From NCBI GenBank assembly GCA_011682715.1, contig JAACEC010000003.1:1-17789 (forward strand): DNA of 17,789 nucleotides, read 5' to 3'. Numbering within the stretch: the first letter of the stretch is position 1; every line of letters begins with the position of its first letter. Of the stretch, positions 7,873-14,889 are shown piece after piece. The notes below the pieces were generated by a model that was not told the DNA's origin, searched no databases, and saw nothing but the letters and a program-made list of their open reading frames with translations. This DNA is from Pseudomonadota bacterium (lineage in GTDB: Bacteria; Hydrothermota; 32-111; QNBC01). The translations under genes and the position numbers were made by a program.

Positions 7873-9234
7873 ATGGCGGATATTATCAGAAAAGAGGGAG
7901 TAAAACCAGTCAGGGTATTAATATTCGGTTATCTGCTGTTAATAGCAGCAGGATCGATACTTCTTCTGCTTCCCGTTTCTCATAAAGGACATTTTAATAT
8001 AATCGATTCCATATTTACATCAACTTCGGCGGTCTGTGTTACAGGGTTAATTGTAAAGGACACACCGTTATTTTTTACTCCGTTCGGGAAGACGGTTCTT
8101 TTAATACTCATTCAGATCGGAGGGATCGGTTATATGTCCATAATAACCCTTTTTGCAATGCTGGTGGGGAAAAGAATGACATTGCAGCAGGAAATGATGG
8201 TTAAGACTTCATATAACCATGTCTCACTGGATGATATAGGAAGATTTGCCATTTCGGTTTTGAAATGGACCGTTGTTTTCGAATCGGTGGGAGCGATTAT
8301 ACTGTTCTGGCGATTTTTTACAAAATATCATTACGGTGTTCTTCACTCGGCTGAAGAATCGATATTCCATTCGGTCAGTGCCTTTTGTAATGCCGGGTTT
8401 AGTTTATTTTCCACAAGTCTTGTAAGCTTTTATAACGATTATTTTATTGTGGGTACAATTGCACTTCTTATTATTTTGGGCGGACTGGGTTTTTTTGTTT
8501 TAAGAGATTTGAGTGTCTCTTTAACAAAGCATAGAAAGATTTCGGTGCACAGTAAAATTGTCCTGATTAGTACAGGAATTCTTTTGATCATTGGATTTTT
8601 GTTGATCTTGCTAATGGAGTACAATACATCTTTGGCAAATTACAGTATGGCGGGAAAAATATCAGTGTCTTTTTTCCAGTCTGTCACCGCCAGAACTGCC
8701 GGGTTTAATACCATTAATATTTCGTTGTTGACTAACGGAACGTTATTTCTTATAATTATTCTTATGTTTATAGGTGCCTCACCGGGAGGAACGGGAGGAG
8801 GAATTAAAACGACGACATTTACACTGCTTATAATGGGCCTTAGAGCTCTTGTGGGGAGTAATAGAAGGATTGTTATTTTGAAAAGAAATGTATCCGAGAG
8901 ATTGGTGAATAGGGCATTTTTCATTTTTACGGTTTCACTATTCTTTGTTTTGGTGTCCTACCTGTTACTGCTTGCCACTCAAACGCCGATTCGTAATGTT
9001 ATGGGACTCTTGTTCGAAGAAATTTCCGCATTTGGCACGGTCGGTTTGTCCGTAGGGTCGTCTCATATAGCAAATGTAAGTTTATCAGCCGATTTCAATG
9101 TAATCGGGAAATTCATTATTATGCTTTCGATGATATTTGGCAAAATAGGTCCCTTCTCCATAGCAATAGCACTGTTAGAGTATCAAGGGAATAAGAACAT
9201 CCAGTATCCGCAATTAAAAACTATGATAGGATAG
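7873..9234 (+). CDS. Trk/Ktr potassium uptake membrane subunit (TrkH/KtrB)
   Basis: This is the membrane channel subunit of a K+ uptake system, working with the RCK protein encoded next. The length of 453 residues and the absence of the two extra N-terminal helices fit KtrB better than long TrkH. Four pore-loop repeats carry the selectivity glycines: CVTGLIV (about 55-61), CNAGFS (172-177), TARTAGFN (272-279) and FGTVGLSVG (387-395). The flexible intramembrane loop GASPGGTGGG (301-310), thought to gate the pore, is present. The ATG lies 3 bases after the lon stop, and the downstream gene follows at once, so the pair is co-transcribed with the protease genes. Confidence 0.95.
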   Translation: MADIIRKEGVKPVRVLIFGYLLLIAAGSILLLLPVSHKGHFNIIDSIFTSTSAVCVTGLIVKDTPLFFTPFGKTVLLILIQIGGIGYMSIITLFAMLVGKRMTLQQEMMVKTSYNHVSLDDIGRFAISVLKWTVVFESVGAIILFWRFFTKYHYGVLHSAEESIFHSVSAFCNAGFSLFSTSLVSFYNDYFIVGTIALLIILGGLGFFVLRDLSVSLTKHRKISVHSKIVLISTGILLIIGFLLILLMEYNTSLANYSMAGKISVSFFQSVTARTAGFNTINISLLTNGTLFLIIILMFIGASPGGTGGGIKTTTFTLLIMGLRALVGSNRRIVILKRNVSERLVNRAFFIFTVSLFFVLVSYLLLLATQTPIRNVMGLLFEEISAFGTVGLSVGSSHIANVSLSADFNVIGKFIIMLSMIFGKIGPFSIAIALLEYQGNKNIQYPQLKTMIG

Positions 9235-9240
9235 GTGAAT

Positions 9241-9930
9241 ATGGAAAGATTTGTTGTGATAGGACTTGGACGATTCGGACAATCCGTAGCGATTAATCTT
9301 GCAAAATTGGGCAAAAACGTGATTGCAATAGATGAAGATCCTCAAAAAGTCGAGGAGATAGCGGATTTTGTCTTTCAGGCGGCGGCTTGTGATGCTACGG
9401 ATGAGAAAAATTTAAGAGATCTTGGACTTAAAAATGCTGATGTAGGTGTTGTCAGTGTAGGAGAAGACATATCATCAAGCATTTTAATTACCCTTACATT
9501 GAAGGAAATGGGTATAAAAAAAATAATCTCGAAGGCTCTTACGCAAGTCCAGGGTAAAGTTTTAATAAAAGTGGGAGCTGACAGGGTAATTTATCCCGAA
9601 AGAGATATGGGAGAGCGTTTGGCAAAACGACTATCCTCGCCACAACTGTTCGACCTTATAGAGCTTACCGAATCGCACGGGATTCTCGAATTGTTGGCTC
9701 CGGAATCGTTTGTCGGTAAGCGGTTGGACCAACTGGAACTGAGAAAGAAGTATGGTGTTACCGTTATAGCTGTTAAAAGAAATATGCCTGAGCTGAAAGA
9801 TGACGGCTCCACATCCTTTAAAGAGAGTATGATTTTATCCCCGGGACCCGATTTTGAAGTATTACTTGGGGATATAATGATAATTTTGGGTAAATCCAAA
9901 AGTCTTGATAAAATTAAAAAGGTAAAATAG
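9241..9930 (+). CDS. Trk/Ktr potassium uptake regulatory subunit (RCK domain, TrkA/KtrA)
   Basis: This is the cytoplasmic nucleotide-binding ring subunit that gates the K+ channel. The N-terminal Rossmann RCK_N domain has VVIGLGRFGQSVA with the GxGxxG loop and an acidic end to the second strand (AIDEDPQKV), as expected for NAD(H)/ATP binding. A RCK_C domain follows (about 145-225). I chose ATG 9241 because the family usually begins just before this strand. GTG 9235, in frame and only one base past the channel gene's stop, would add two residues. The gene stop TAG shares one base with the GTG of the next gene. At about 229 residues it is a single-RCK protein, as in KtrA, not the doubled TrkA of E. 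coli. Confidence 0.94.
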   Translation: MERFVVIGLGRFGQSVAINLAKLGKNVIAIDEDPQKVEEIADFVFQAAACDATDEKNLRDLGLKNADVGVVSVGEDISSSILITLTLKEMGIKKIISKALTQVQGKVLIKVGADRVIYPERDMGERLAKRLSSPQLFDLIELTESHGILELLAPESFVGKRLDQLELRKKYGVTVIAVKRNMPELKDDGSTSFKESMILSPGPDFEVLLGDIMIILGKSKSLDKIKKVK

Positions 9931-10202
9931 TGGACAAAGCGAAAAACAATGACATTAAGGAATTAATCGAAGAAGGGAAATTCTATTTTTTAAACCAAAA
10001 ATACAACGAAGCGTTGCAGTATTTAAGTAAAGCTCTCGAGAAGGAACCGAAAAATATTGAAGTGCTTTATACAATCGGTATTATTTATGAGAGTATAAAT
10101 AATCTTGACAAGGCTCTGGAGTATTTTAAGAGGGTTATAGAAATTGATCCGCAACATGAAGATGCGATTTTTCACATTAATTCCATTTCGGAAAATCAAT
10201 GA
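9930..10202 (+). CDS. Small TPR-repeat protein
   Basis: This is a 90-residue cytoplasmic protein made almost entirely of two TPR units (about residues 12-45 and 46-79), with the pattern GKFYFLNQKYNEALQYLSKAL and then IGIIYESINNLDKALEYFKRV. TPR helices bind other proteins; the partner is not known. The start is GTG 9930, overlapping the stop of the potassium regulator by one base, so it is coupled to it. No signal peptide or membrane segment is present. The two repeats alone are short for a stable solenoid, so it may dimerise or bind a neighbour's product. I cannot assign a function. Confidence 0.8.
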   Translation: MDKAKNNDIKELIEEGKFYFLNQKYNEALQYLSKALEKEPKNIEVLYTIGIIYESINNLDKALEYFKRVIEIDPQHEDAIFHINSISENQ

Positions 10203-10231
10203 TTGCAAAAAAAATGAAATTGTGATAGATT
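10203..10231 (+). promoter_or_regulatory. Possible promoter of the histidine kinase operon
   Basis: A weak TTGCAA (10203-10208), a 17-base spacer and TAGATT (10226-10231) preceded by an extended -10 TGA. The predicted start is about 10238, one base before the kinase ATG, so the transcript may be leaderless. Confidence 0.4.
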
Positions 10232-10238
10232 ATGTTAT

Positions 10239-11303
10239 ATGGATAGTTTATACCAAACGATTATAAACAGTCTTTCAAGTGGTATGGTAACGGTTAATAA
10301 ACAGGGTACGATTATAAGTGCGAATAATCCTGCAGTTAACATTCTTGGATTTAATGATGACGGTGATTTATTAGGGAAAAATGTTGAAGAAGTTATGCCC
10401 GGTGACGGTCAAGATGCAAATCCGTTTATAGAATCCATAAAAGGTAAAAAAGCTTTAAAAAGACGTGAATATGTATTGAAAAATAAAAAGGGGGAAAAAG
10501 TGTATTTGGGAATTACCACTTCTTTGATCGAAGACGGGGATTCCAATGTAAAAGGTGTGGTTGGCTTGATGACGGATCTTACAAAGGTCAAAACAATGCA
10601 GGATAAGTTAAAACAAAAGGAAAATCTCGCCATACTCGGAGAAATGACAGCCGTTATGGCGCATGAAATAAAAAATCCTCTGACCGGTATAAAATTCGGG
10701 ATTGAGTATTTAAAATCAATTTCAAAAGGGAATAGTGATGCTATTGAATCAATAGAGCTGATTCTCAAAGAGATTAATCAGCTTGAACGAATAGCAAAGG
10801 ATATGACTAATTTTACAAGAATGCCTCAGGTTAATTCGGAGAAATTCGATTTGATAGGTCTGATAGGGGAGAAGATAAAGATTCATCTCCCGGAAGCGAA
10901 AGTCAAGGGTGTAGAAGTGGAGTATGAAACTGATAAAGATGTTCCGGAATACAACGGTGATCCCTACCTTCTAGGTGAAGTTTTCAACAATTTGATTATA
11001 AATAGTTTGGAAGCATTTGGCGAAAAAGGTGGCGAAAAAAGGGTGAATGTTTTCGTATCTTATGATGATAAAGGTTCCGTATTTACAGTGAGGATTAAAG
11101 ATAACGGGGTAGGTATTCCCAAAGAGAATCAAAAAAAAGTGTTTATACCGTTTTTCACGACAAAGAGAGGGGGAACAGGGTTAGGATTGCCTACGGTTCA
11201 AAGAATTATTGTTGCCCATAACGGTTCCATAGAACTTAACAGTGTTGTTGGGGAAGGCACGGAATTTATAGTAGAATTACCTCAAATTGTTTCCAAAGGG
11301 TAG
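10239..11303 (+). CDS. Soluble PAS-domain sensor histidine kinase
   Basis: This is an NtrB/ZraS-type two-component kinase that autophosphorylates and passes the phosphate to the regulator encoded next. A PAS domain covers about residues 5-115. The HisKA dimerisation helix carries His142 in MAHEIKNPLTG. The HATPase domain shows the N box FNNLIINSLEA (from 249), the G1 box DNGVGIP (288-294) and the G2 box GGTGLGL (311-317). It has no membrane segments or signal peptide, so it senses a cytoplasmic signal. The ATG has no visible Shine-Dalgarno site, and a possible promoter lies immediately upstream. Three bases separate its stop from the regulator's start. Confidence 0.93.
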   Translation: MDSLYQTIINSLSSGMVTVNKQGTIISANNPAVNILGFNDDGDLLGKNVEEVMPGDGQDANPFIESIKGKKALKRREYVLKNKKGEKVYLGITTSLIEDGDSNVKGVVGLMTDLTKVKTMQDKLKQKENLAILGEMTAVMAHEIKNPLTGIKFGIEYLKSISKGNSDAIESIELILKEINQLERIAKDMTNFTRMPQVNSEKFDLIGLIGEKIKIHLPEAKVKGVEVEYETDKDVPEYNGDPYLLGEVFNNLIINSLEAFGEKGGEKRVNVFVSYDDKGSVFTVRIKDNGVGIPKENQKKVFIPFFTTKRGGTGLGLPTVQRIIVAHNGSIELNSVVGEGTEFIVELPQIVSKG

Positions 11304-11306
11304 ATT

Positions 11307-12800
11307 GTGGAAGATAGCGTACATATTTTAATAGTCGATGATGATGAAGCTATTGCGAATTTCCTGGGTAAGATGTTGATAAAATCCAAAGATTACGATT
11401 ATGATGTGGCTATTACCCATACGGCTGAAGACGGATTGCATCTCATCGAAGAGAGTAAGTTTGATATTGTTATTCTCGATGTAAATTTACCGGGTAAATC
11501 GGGAATCGAATTTTTAAAAGATATCAAGGAAATAGACCAAGATATAGAAGTTATAATTATGACCGGTGATGCCAAGATTGAGACTGCCATCGATGCATTG
11601 AGGGAAGGAGCTTACGACTATCTTCAGAAGCCATTTACACAAGAACAAGTAAGTACGACCATACGAAACGCCTATCAAAAAAGACGTTTGATTATGGAAA
11701 AGAGAGAATTAATCAACAATCTAAGCGATGTAAATGATCAATTGGAGAAAGCGAATGAGATGCTGGCGGAGAAAAAAGCCCTTGTAGATAAAGAATTGGA
11801 GAAAAAAGTTGAAGACCTCACGAATATAAATCTATTTGTTAAAGGAATTACACCTCAACTTGATTTGATAAAATTAATGAATATTATTCCCAGATTTCTG
11901 ATTGACCTTTTTGGTTTTAACGGAGCCGTGATTATCACTTTTAGCGGTAATAACTTCGTTGTCCATGCTTCCCTATCCACTGGCGGTGACTTTAACAAGG
12001 GAGATATCTATTCAAGAGAAAATCCCATTATCAATAAAATTATTAAGCCGCCCTTAATAAAAGAAATCGGACAATTAAAAGATGGCGGCTTAAATTACGT
12101 TTCGCTACCTATCAAATCCGGAACCAGGCTTTTGGGTATTTTAGTATTGGGAAGCAAGGTGGAAGAACCGATTAAAAATTACGGTGAGGATCTCTTTTCC
12201 ACTATCGCCGGAAATGTCGCTCTTGCGATTCAAAATGCCGTATATTTTGAAAATTCGAGAAAAAATTATCTCGAATCGCTTTATTCATTCCTTATTATAC
12301 TCGAGACTGAGGATCTCTCTCTGAGGGAACATGCGGAGAGAGTGAGTAATATTGCCACAAAGATAGCAAAACAACTCAATCTGGAAGACAGTATGATAAC
12401 AAATATTCGCTATGCAGCTTTGATTCATGATATCGGAAGGGTGGGGTCTATTAAAGCTTCTCCGGAAGATGGAGTGAAAGAAAAGATCATGAAAATTCAT
12501 CAGAATACCGAGAAAATTATTAAACCGGTTTCATTTTTGTCTCAGGGATTGGAATATATACATTACATGTTTGAGAATTTTGACGGAAGTGGTTTTCCCG
12601 AAAGGAAAGCGGGAGATGATATACCAATCGGAGCGAGAATTCTTGCAATTTCCAATGCATATGATGAAATTTATACACAATTAAAGGGGAAGAGCGGTAA
12701 AGAACCGGGAAAACAAGATGTACTCGCAGAGTTATCTCCTCACCTCGGTGTTGAATTGGACCCCAGGTTATTTGCCATACTGCAAGGAATAGATATTTAA
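11307..12800 (+). CDS. Response regulator with GAF and degenerate HD-GYP domain
   Basis: The receiver domain (residues 5-120) has the acidic pocket Asp11-13, phosphoacceptor Asp58, Thr86 and Lys108. A coiled coil (about 128-172) and a GAF-like domain (about 185-312) follow. An HD-GYP-related domain (about 322-490) keeps His342, the HD pair 374-375 in HDIGRVG, His398 and the DGSGFP end of the HHExxDGxGYP motif. However, the motif reads MFENFDGSGFP at 421-431, so two expected metal-binding histidines are Met and Phe, and the usual Asp in vaDa is Asn450. HD-GYP domains normally degrade cyclic di-GMP; here activity is doubtful and binding or signalling without catalysis is possible. The start is GTG 11307, with AAAGGG six bases upstream. 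Confidence 0.9.
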   Translation: MEDSVHILIVDDDEAIANFLGKMLIKSKDYDYDVAITHTAEDGLHLIEESKFDIVILDVNLPGKSGIEFLKDIKEIDQDIEVIIMTGDAKIETAIDALREGAYDYLQKPFTQEQVSTTIRNAYQKRRLIMEKRELINNLSDVNDQLEKANEMLAEKKALVDKELEKKVEDLTNINLFVKGITPQLDLIKLMNIIPRFLIDLFGFNGAVIITFSGNNFVVHASLSTGGDFNKGDIYSRENPIINKIIKPPLIKEIGQLKDGGLNYVSLPIKSGTRLLGILVLGSKVEEPIKNYGEDLFSTIAGNVALAIQNAVYFENSRKNYLESLYSFLIILETEDLSLREHAERVSNIATKIAKQLNLEDSMITNIRYAALIHDIGRVGSIKASPEDGVKEKIMKIHQNTEKIIKPVSFLSQGLEYIHYMFENFDGSGFPERKAGDDIPIGARILAISNAYDEIYTQLKGKSGKEPGKQDVLAELSPHLGVELDPRLFAILQGIDI

Positions 12801-12801
12801 T

Positions 12802-13641
12802 ATGGCTAAAGTCAGAAAACCTGCCGTTGCAGGGAGTTTTTACCCTGCAGATAAAGGAAAATTAAAAGAGATGATGAAATCTATGTTTGATAATGCCGAT
12901 TATCTCGGCATTGAGGACATAAAGGGAGTTATTGCACCCCATGCAGGCTATTTTTATTCCGGGAATACAGCAGCAAAAGCGTATAAACAACTTAAAAAAA
13001 ACGATTATAATACGGTTGTAGTGATAGGACCGAGTCATCATACACTTTTTGACGGATTTTCAGTGGGTGATTTCGATTATTTTGAAACCCCCCTCGGTAA
13101 ATTACCCGTAGACAAAGATTTTGTCGTAGCTATGAAGGATTTTGCCAAGTATGATATTACATTTGATATTCCTCATATGCAGGAACATTCTGTCGAGGTT
13201 CAGTTACCCTATCTTCAGTATATTCTGAGAAACGATTTTAAAATTGTCCCTATTATCATGGGAAGACAGGTACAGGAAAACATATATAATTTAGCCATGA
13301 ATCTGTTTGAGGTGGGGAAGGATAGAAACGTACTTATCGTATCGAGCTCGGACCTGTATCATGGTTATGATTATGAGGAATGTGTGCGATTGGATAAGGA
13401 ATTTACCGATTTGTTATTGACAATGGAAACCGACAGAATATCTCGGTATGTAGAGGATAAAGAGTTTTCACAAACGCCGGTAGCGTGTGGTGCCGGTCCG
13501 ATTTTATCAAATATGATTACGTGTAAAATGTCCGGCTACAATACAATAAAGCTTATGGATTTGACAAATTCCGTCGATGCAACGAAGCAAAATACAGGGG
13601 GCTATGTTGTCGGATATTCGAGTTTTGTAATTTTCAGATAA
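12802..13641 (+). CDS. amrB: MEMO1 family protein (AmmeMemoRadiSam system protein B)
   Basis: MEMO proteins share the class III extradiol dioxygenase (LigB-like) fold and bind a metal. Family signatures are visible: RKPAVAGSFYPAD at the N-terminus, APHAGYFYSG (His47), GPSHH (His79/80), EHSVEVQLPYL, SSSDLYHGY (181-189) and TPVACGAG with Cys229. The His47/His79/Cys229 set matches the metal ligands of the family. The length of 279 residues is normal. The ATG lies one base past the regulator's stop, so it is in the same operon. In bacteria and archaea this gene usually occurs with an AMMECR1-like gene (next here) and a radical SAM gene (not seen). Its biochemical role is not settled. Confidence 0.93.
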   Translation: MAKVRKPAVAGSFYPADKGKLKEMMKSMFDNADYLGIEDIKGVIAPHAGYFYSGNTAAKAYKQLKKNDYNTVVVIGPSHHTLFDGFSVGDFDYFETPLGKLPVDKDFVVAMKDFAKYDITFDIPHMQEHSVEVQLPYLQYILRNDFKIVPIIMGRQVQENIYNLAMNLFEVGKDRNVLIVSSSDLYHGYDYEECVRLDKEFTDLLLTMETDRISRYVEDKEFSQTPVACGAGPILSNMITCKMSGYNTIKLMDLTNSVDATKQNTGGYVVGYSSFVIFR

Positions 13642-13647
13642 TTTATT

Positions 13648-14184
13648 ATGTTTAAGAAAAAAGAAAAAGCGGAATTATTGCAAATTGCGAGAAGAGCAAT
13701 TGAATCCTATTTTGATTTTCCAGGCGAACAACCTATAACGAAATTTTCAAAACTAAAAGAAAAAGGAGCGGCTTTTACTACAATTACAATAGATGATAGA
13801 TTAAGAGGCTGCATAGGGTATATTGTAGCGGTAAAAGCACTCTATGAAACGGTCTGGGAAACAGCACGCTCAGCTGCTTTTGGAGATCCTCGATTTCCAT
13901 CTCTCAAGCGTGATGAAGTTGAATTTATAAAGATTGAGATATCCGTTCTTTCTCCCTTAAAAGAGTTGAAGAATCTCAACGATTTTGATATAGGGAAACA
14001 CGGATTGTATATAAGAAAGGGATTTTATTCGGGATTACTTTTGCCACAGGTAGCGGTTGAGTACAATTGGAATAGAGAAGAATTTTTAAGAGAAGTTTGC
14101 TTAAAAGCAGGACTCCCCGAAGACGCTTATCTTCAGGGAGCCGAAATTTATAAATTTTCCGCTGAAATATTTTCCGAAAATTAA
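13648..14184 (+). CDS. amrA: AMMECR1-like protein (AmmeMemoRadiSam system protein A)
   Basis: This 178-residue protein belongs to the AMMECR1/AmmA family. The hallmark RLRGCIGYI is at residues 51-59, followed by ETARSAAFGDPRFPSL and the conserved C-terminal segment from KHGLYIRKG to LPQVAVEYNWN. It is cytoplasmic with no signal or membrane segment. The function is unresolved; the family co-occurs with MEMO, encoded just upstream with a 6-base gap. A good Shine-Dalgarno site is lacking, so translation may depend on coupling. It ends in convergent overlap with the pilin-like gene on the other strand (shared TTAA at 14181-14184). Confidence 0.93.
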   Translation: MFKKKEKAELLQIARRAIESYFDFPGEQPITKFSKLKEKGAAFTTITIDDRLRGCIGYIVAVKALYETVWETARSAAFGDPRFPSLKRDEVEFIKIEISVLSPLKELKNLNDFDIGKHGLYIRKGFYSGLLLPQVAVEYNWNREEFLREVCLKAGLPEDAYLQGAEIYKFSAEIFSEN

Positions 14185-14684
14185 TTGTGTAAAACGATTA
14201 TCGATTCCTTTTTAAGTGTTGTCTCGTTTATATCATAGATAGGCAAGCTATCTGCGCCGAATCCGATTATTGAATATTCTGTAGCCAGTGAATCTCCGAA
14301 GGGAATAAAATAACCGTATGCAAGTGTTCCCGGAGCACCTTTTAACCGTGCATTCGTAGAATTTAATTTATTGTCCTTTGAATCACCGGGGACATCGTAT
14401 TTTACCAGTTGAACATCATCGGGGGTAAGAAGTTTGCCCGTATAAGGATCCACCATCGAGTCAGGCAAATATTTTGTGGCCTCTTCAACGATAGTGCCGA
14501 TTCTCCCGTTGTCGTAGGAAATAAATTTCTGTATTGAAGCTTTCAATGTATACATATTGTGTTTAACAAGAGCCTGTTTATTCCATGTCTTAAGTTGTTT
14601 GTACGGGGTCGCCTCTATTACATAAAGTAAAGCGACGAGAGCGATTAATATCAGAAGATTGAGAAAAAATATCTTAGCTTTCAT
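14181..14684 (-). CDS. Pilin-like, N-terminally membrane-anchored protein
   Basis: I do not recognise a named family. The protein (167 residues) begins MKAKIFFLNLLILIALVALLYVI, a single hydrophobic helix followed by a helical stretch (VKHNMYTLKASIQKFISYDN) and a soluble part with YLPDSMVDPYTGK and, further on, AYGYFIPFG and YSIIGFGADS. The helix, then a small beta region, and the words YLP...DPYTGK and YGY resemble type II secretion pseudopilins and type IV pilins. However, there is no prepilin peptidase cleavage glycine or Glu at position 5, so it may be an anchored relative or not a pilin at all. The start is ATG 14684 (minus), with GGAGGAG four bases upstream; a longer frame upstream adds an unlikely extension. 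It has its own promoter. Confidence 0.7.
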   Translation of the reverse strand: MKAKIFFLNLLILIALVALLYVIEATPYKQLKTWNKQALVKHNMYTLKASIQKFISYDNGRIGTIVEEATKYLPDSMVDPYTGKLLTPDDVQLVKYDVPGDSKDNKLNSTNARLKGAPGTLAYGYFIPFGDSLATEYSIIGFGADSLPIYDINETTLKKESIIVLHN

Positions 14685-14706
14685 AGCTCCTCCATTCTTT
14701 TCTGTG

Positions 14707-14735
14707 AGTATAAGAAAATAGTATGATTTTGTCAA
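14707..14735 (-). promoter_or_regulatory. Promoter of the pilin-like gene (minus strand)
   Basis: On the minus strand a perfect TTGACA (14735-14730), a 17-base spacer and TATACT (14712-14707, five of six bases) lie just upstream of the gene. The start would be near 14700, leaving a leader of about 16 bases with the GGAGGAG site. Confidence 0.8.
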
Positions 14736-14813
14736 GTGGAATTTGTGAGCTTAATAAACGTCAGTTGCTACGAATATGTTAATTATTACAAAATGAAAGA
14801 TGATTCCGTTAGC

Positions 14814-14828
14814 ATAAGATAGTCTTAT
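14814..14828. repeat. Inverted repeat between the divergent promoters
   Basis: ATAAGA (14814-14819) and TCTTAT (14823-14828) form a perfect six-base inverted repeat with a three-base spacer. It lies between the divergent promoters of the pilin-like and TPR genes, about 22 bases upstream of the latter's -35 box. An operator role is only a guess. Confidence 0.35.
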
Positions 14829-14850
14829 ACAGAGCATTCTCGAATTGCTC

Positions 14851-14878
14851 TTGACAGTTTATCATAATAAAATATAAT
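14851..14878 (+). promoter_or_regulatory. Perfect-consensus promoter of the TPR/efp operon
   Basis: TTGACA (14851-14856) and TATAAT (14873-14878) match the sigma-70 consensus in all twelve positions, with a 16-base spacer. Transcription would begin near 14885, directly at the AGGAGG site of the gene. Confidence 0.85.
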
Positions 14879-14889
14879 TACATAAGGAG

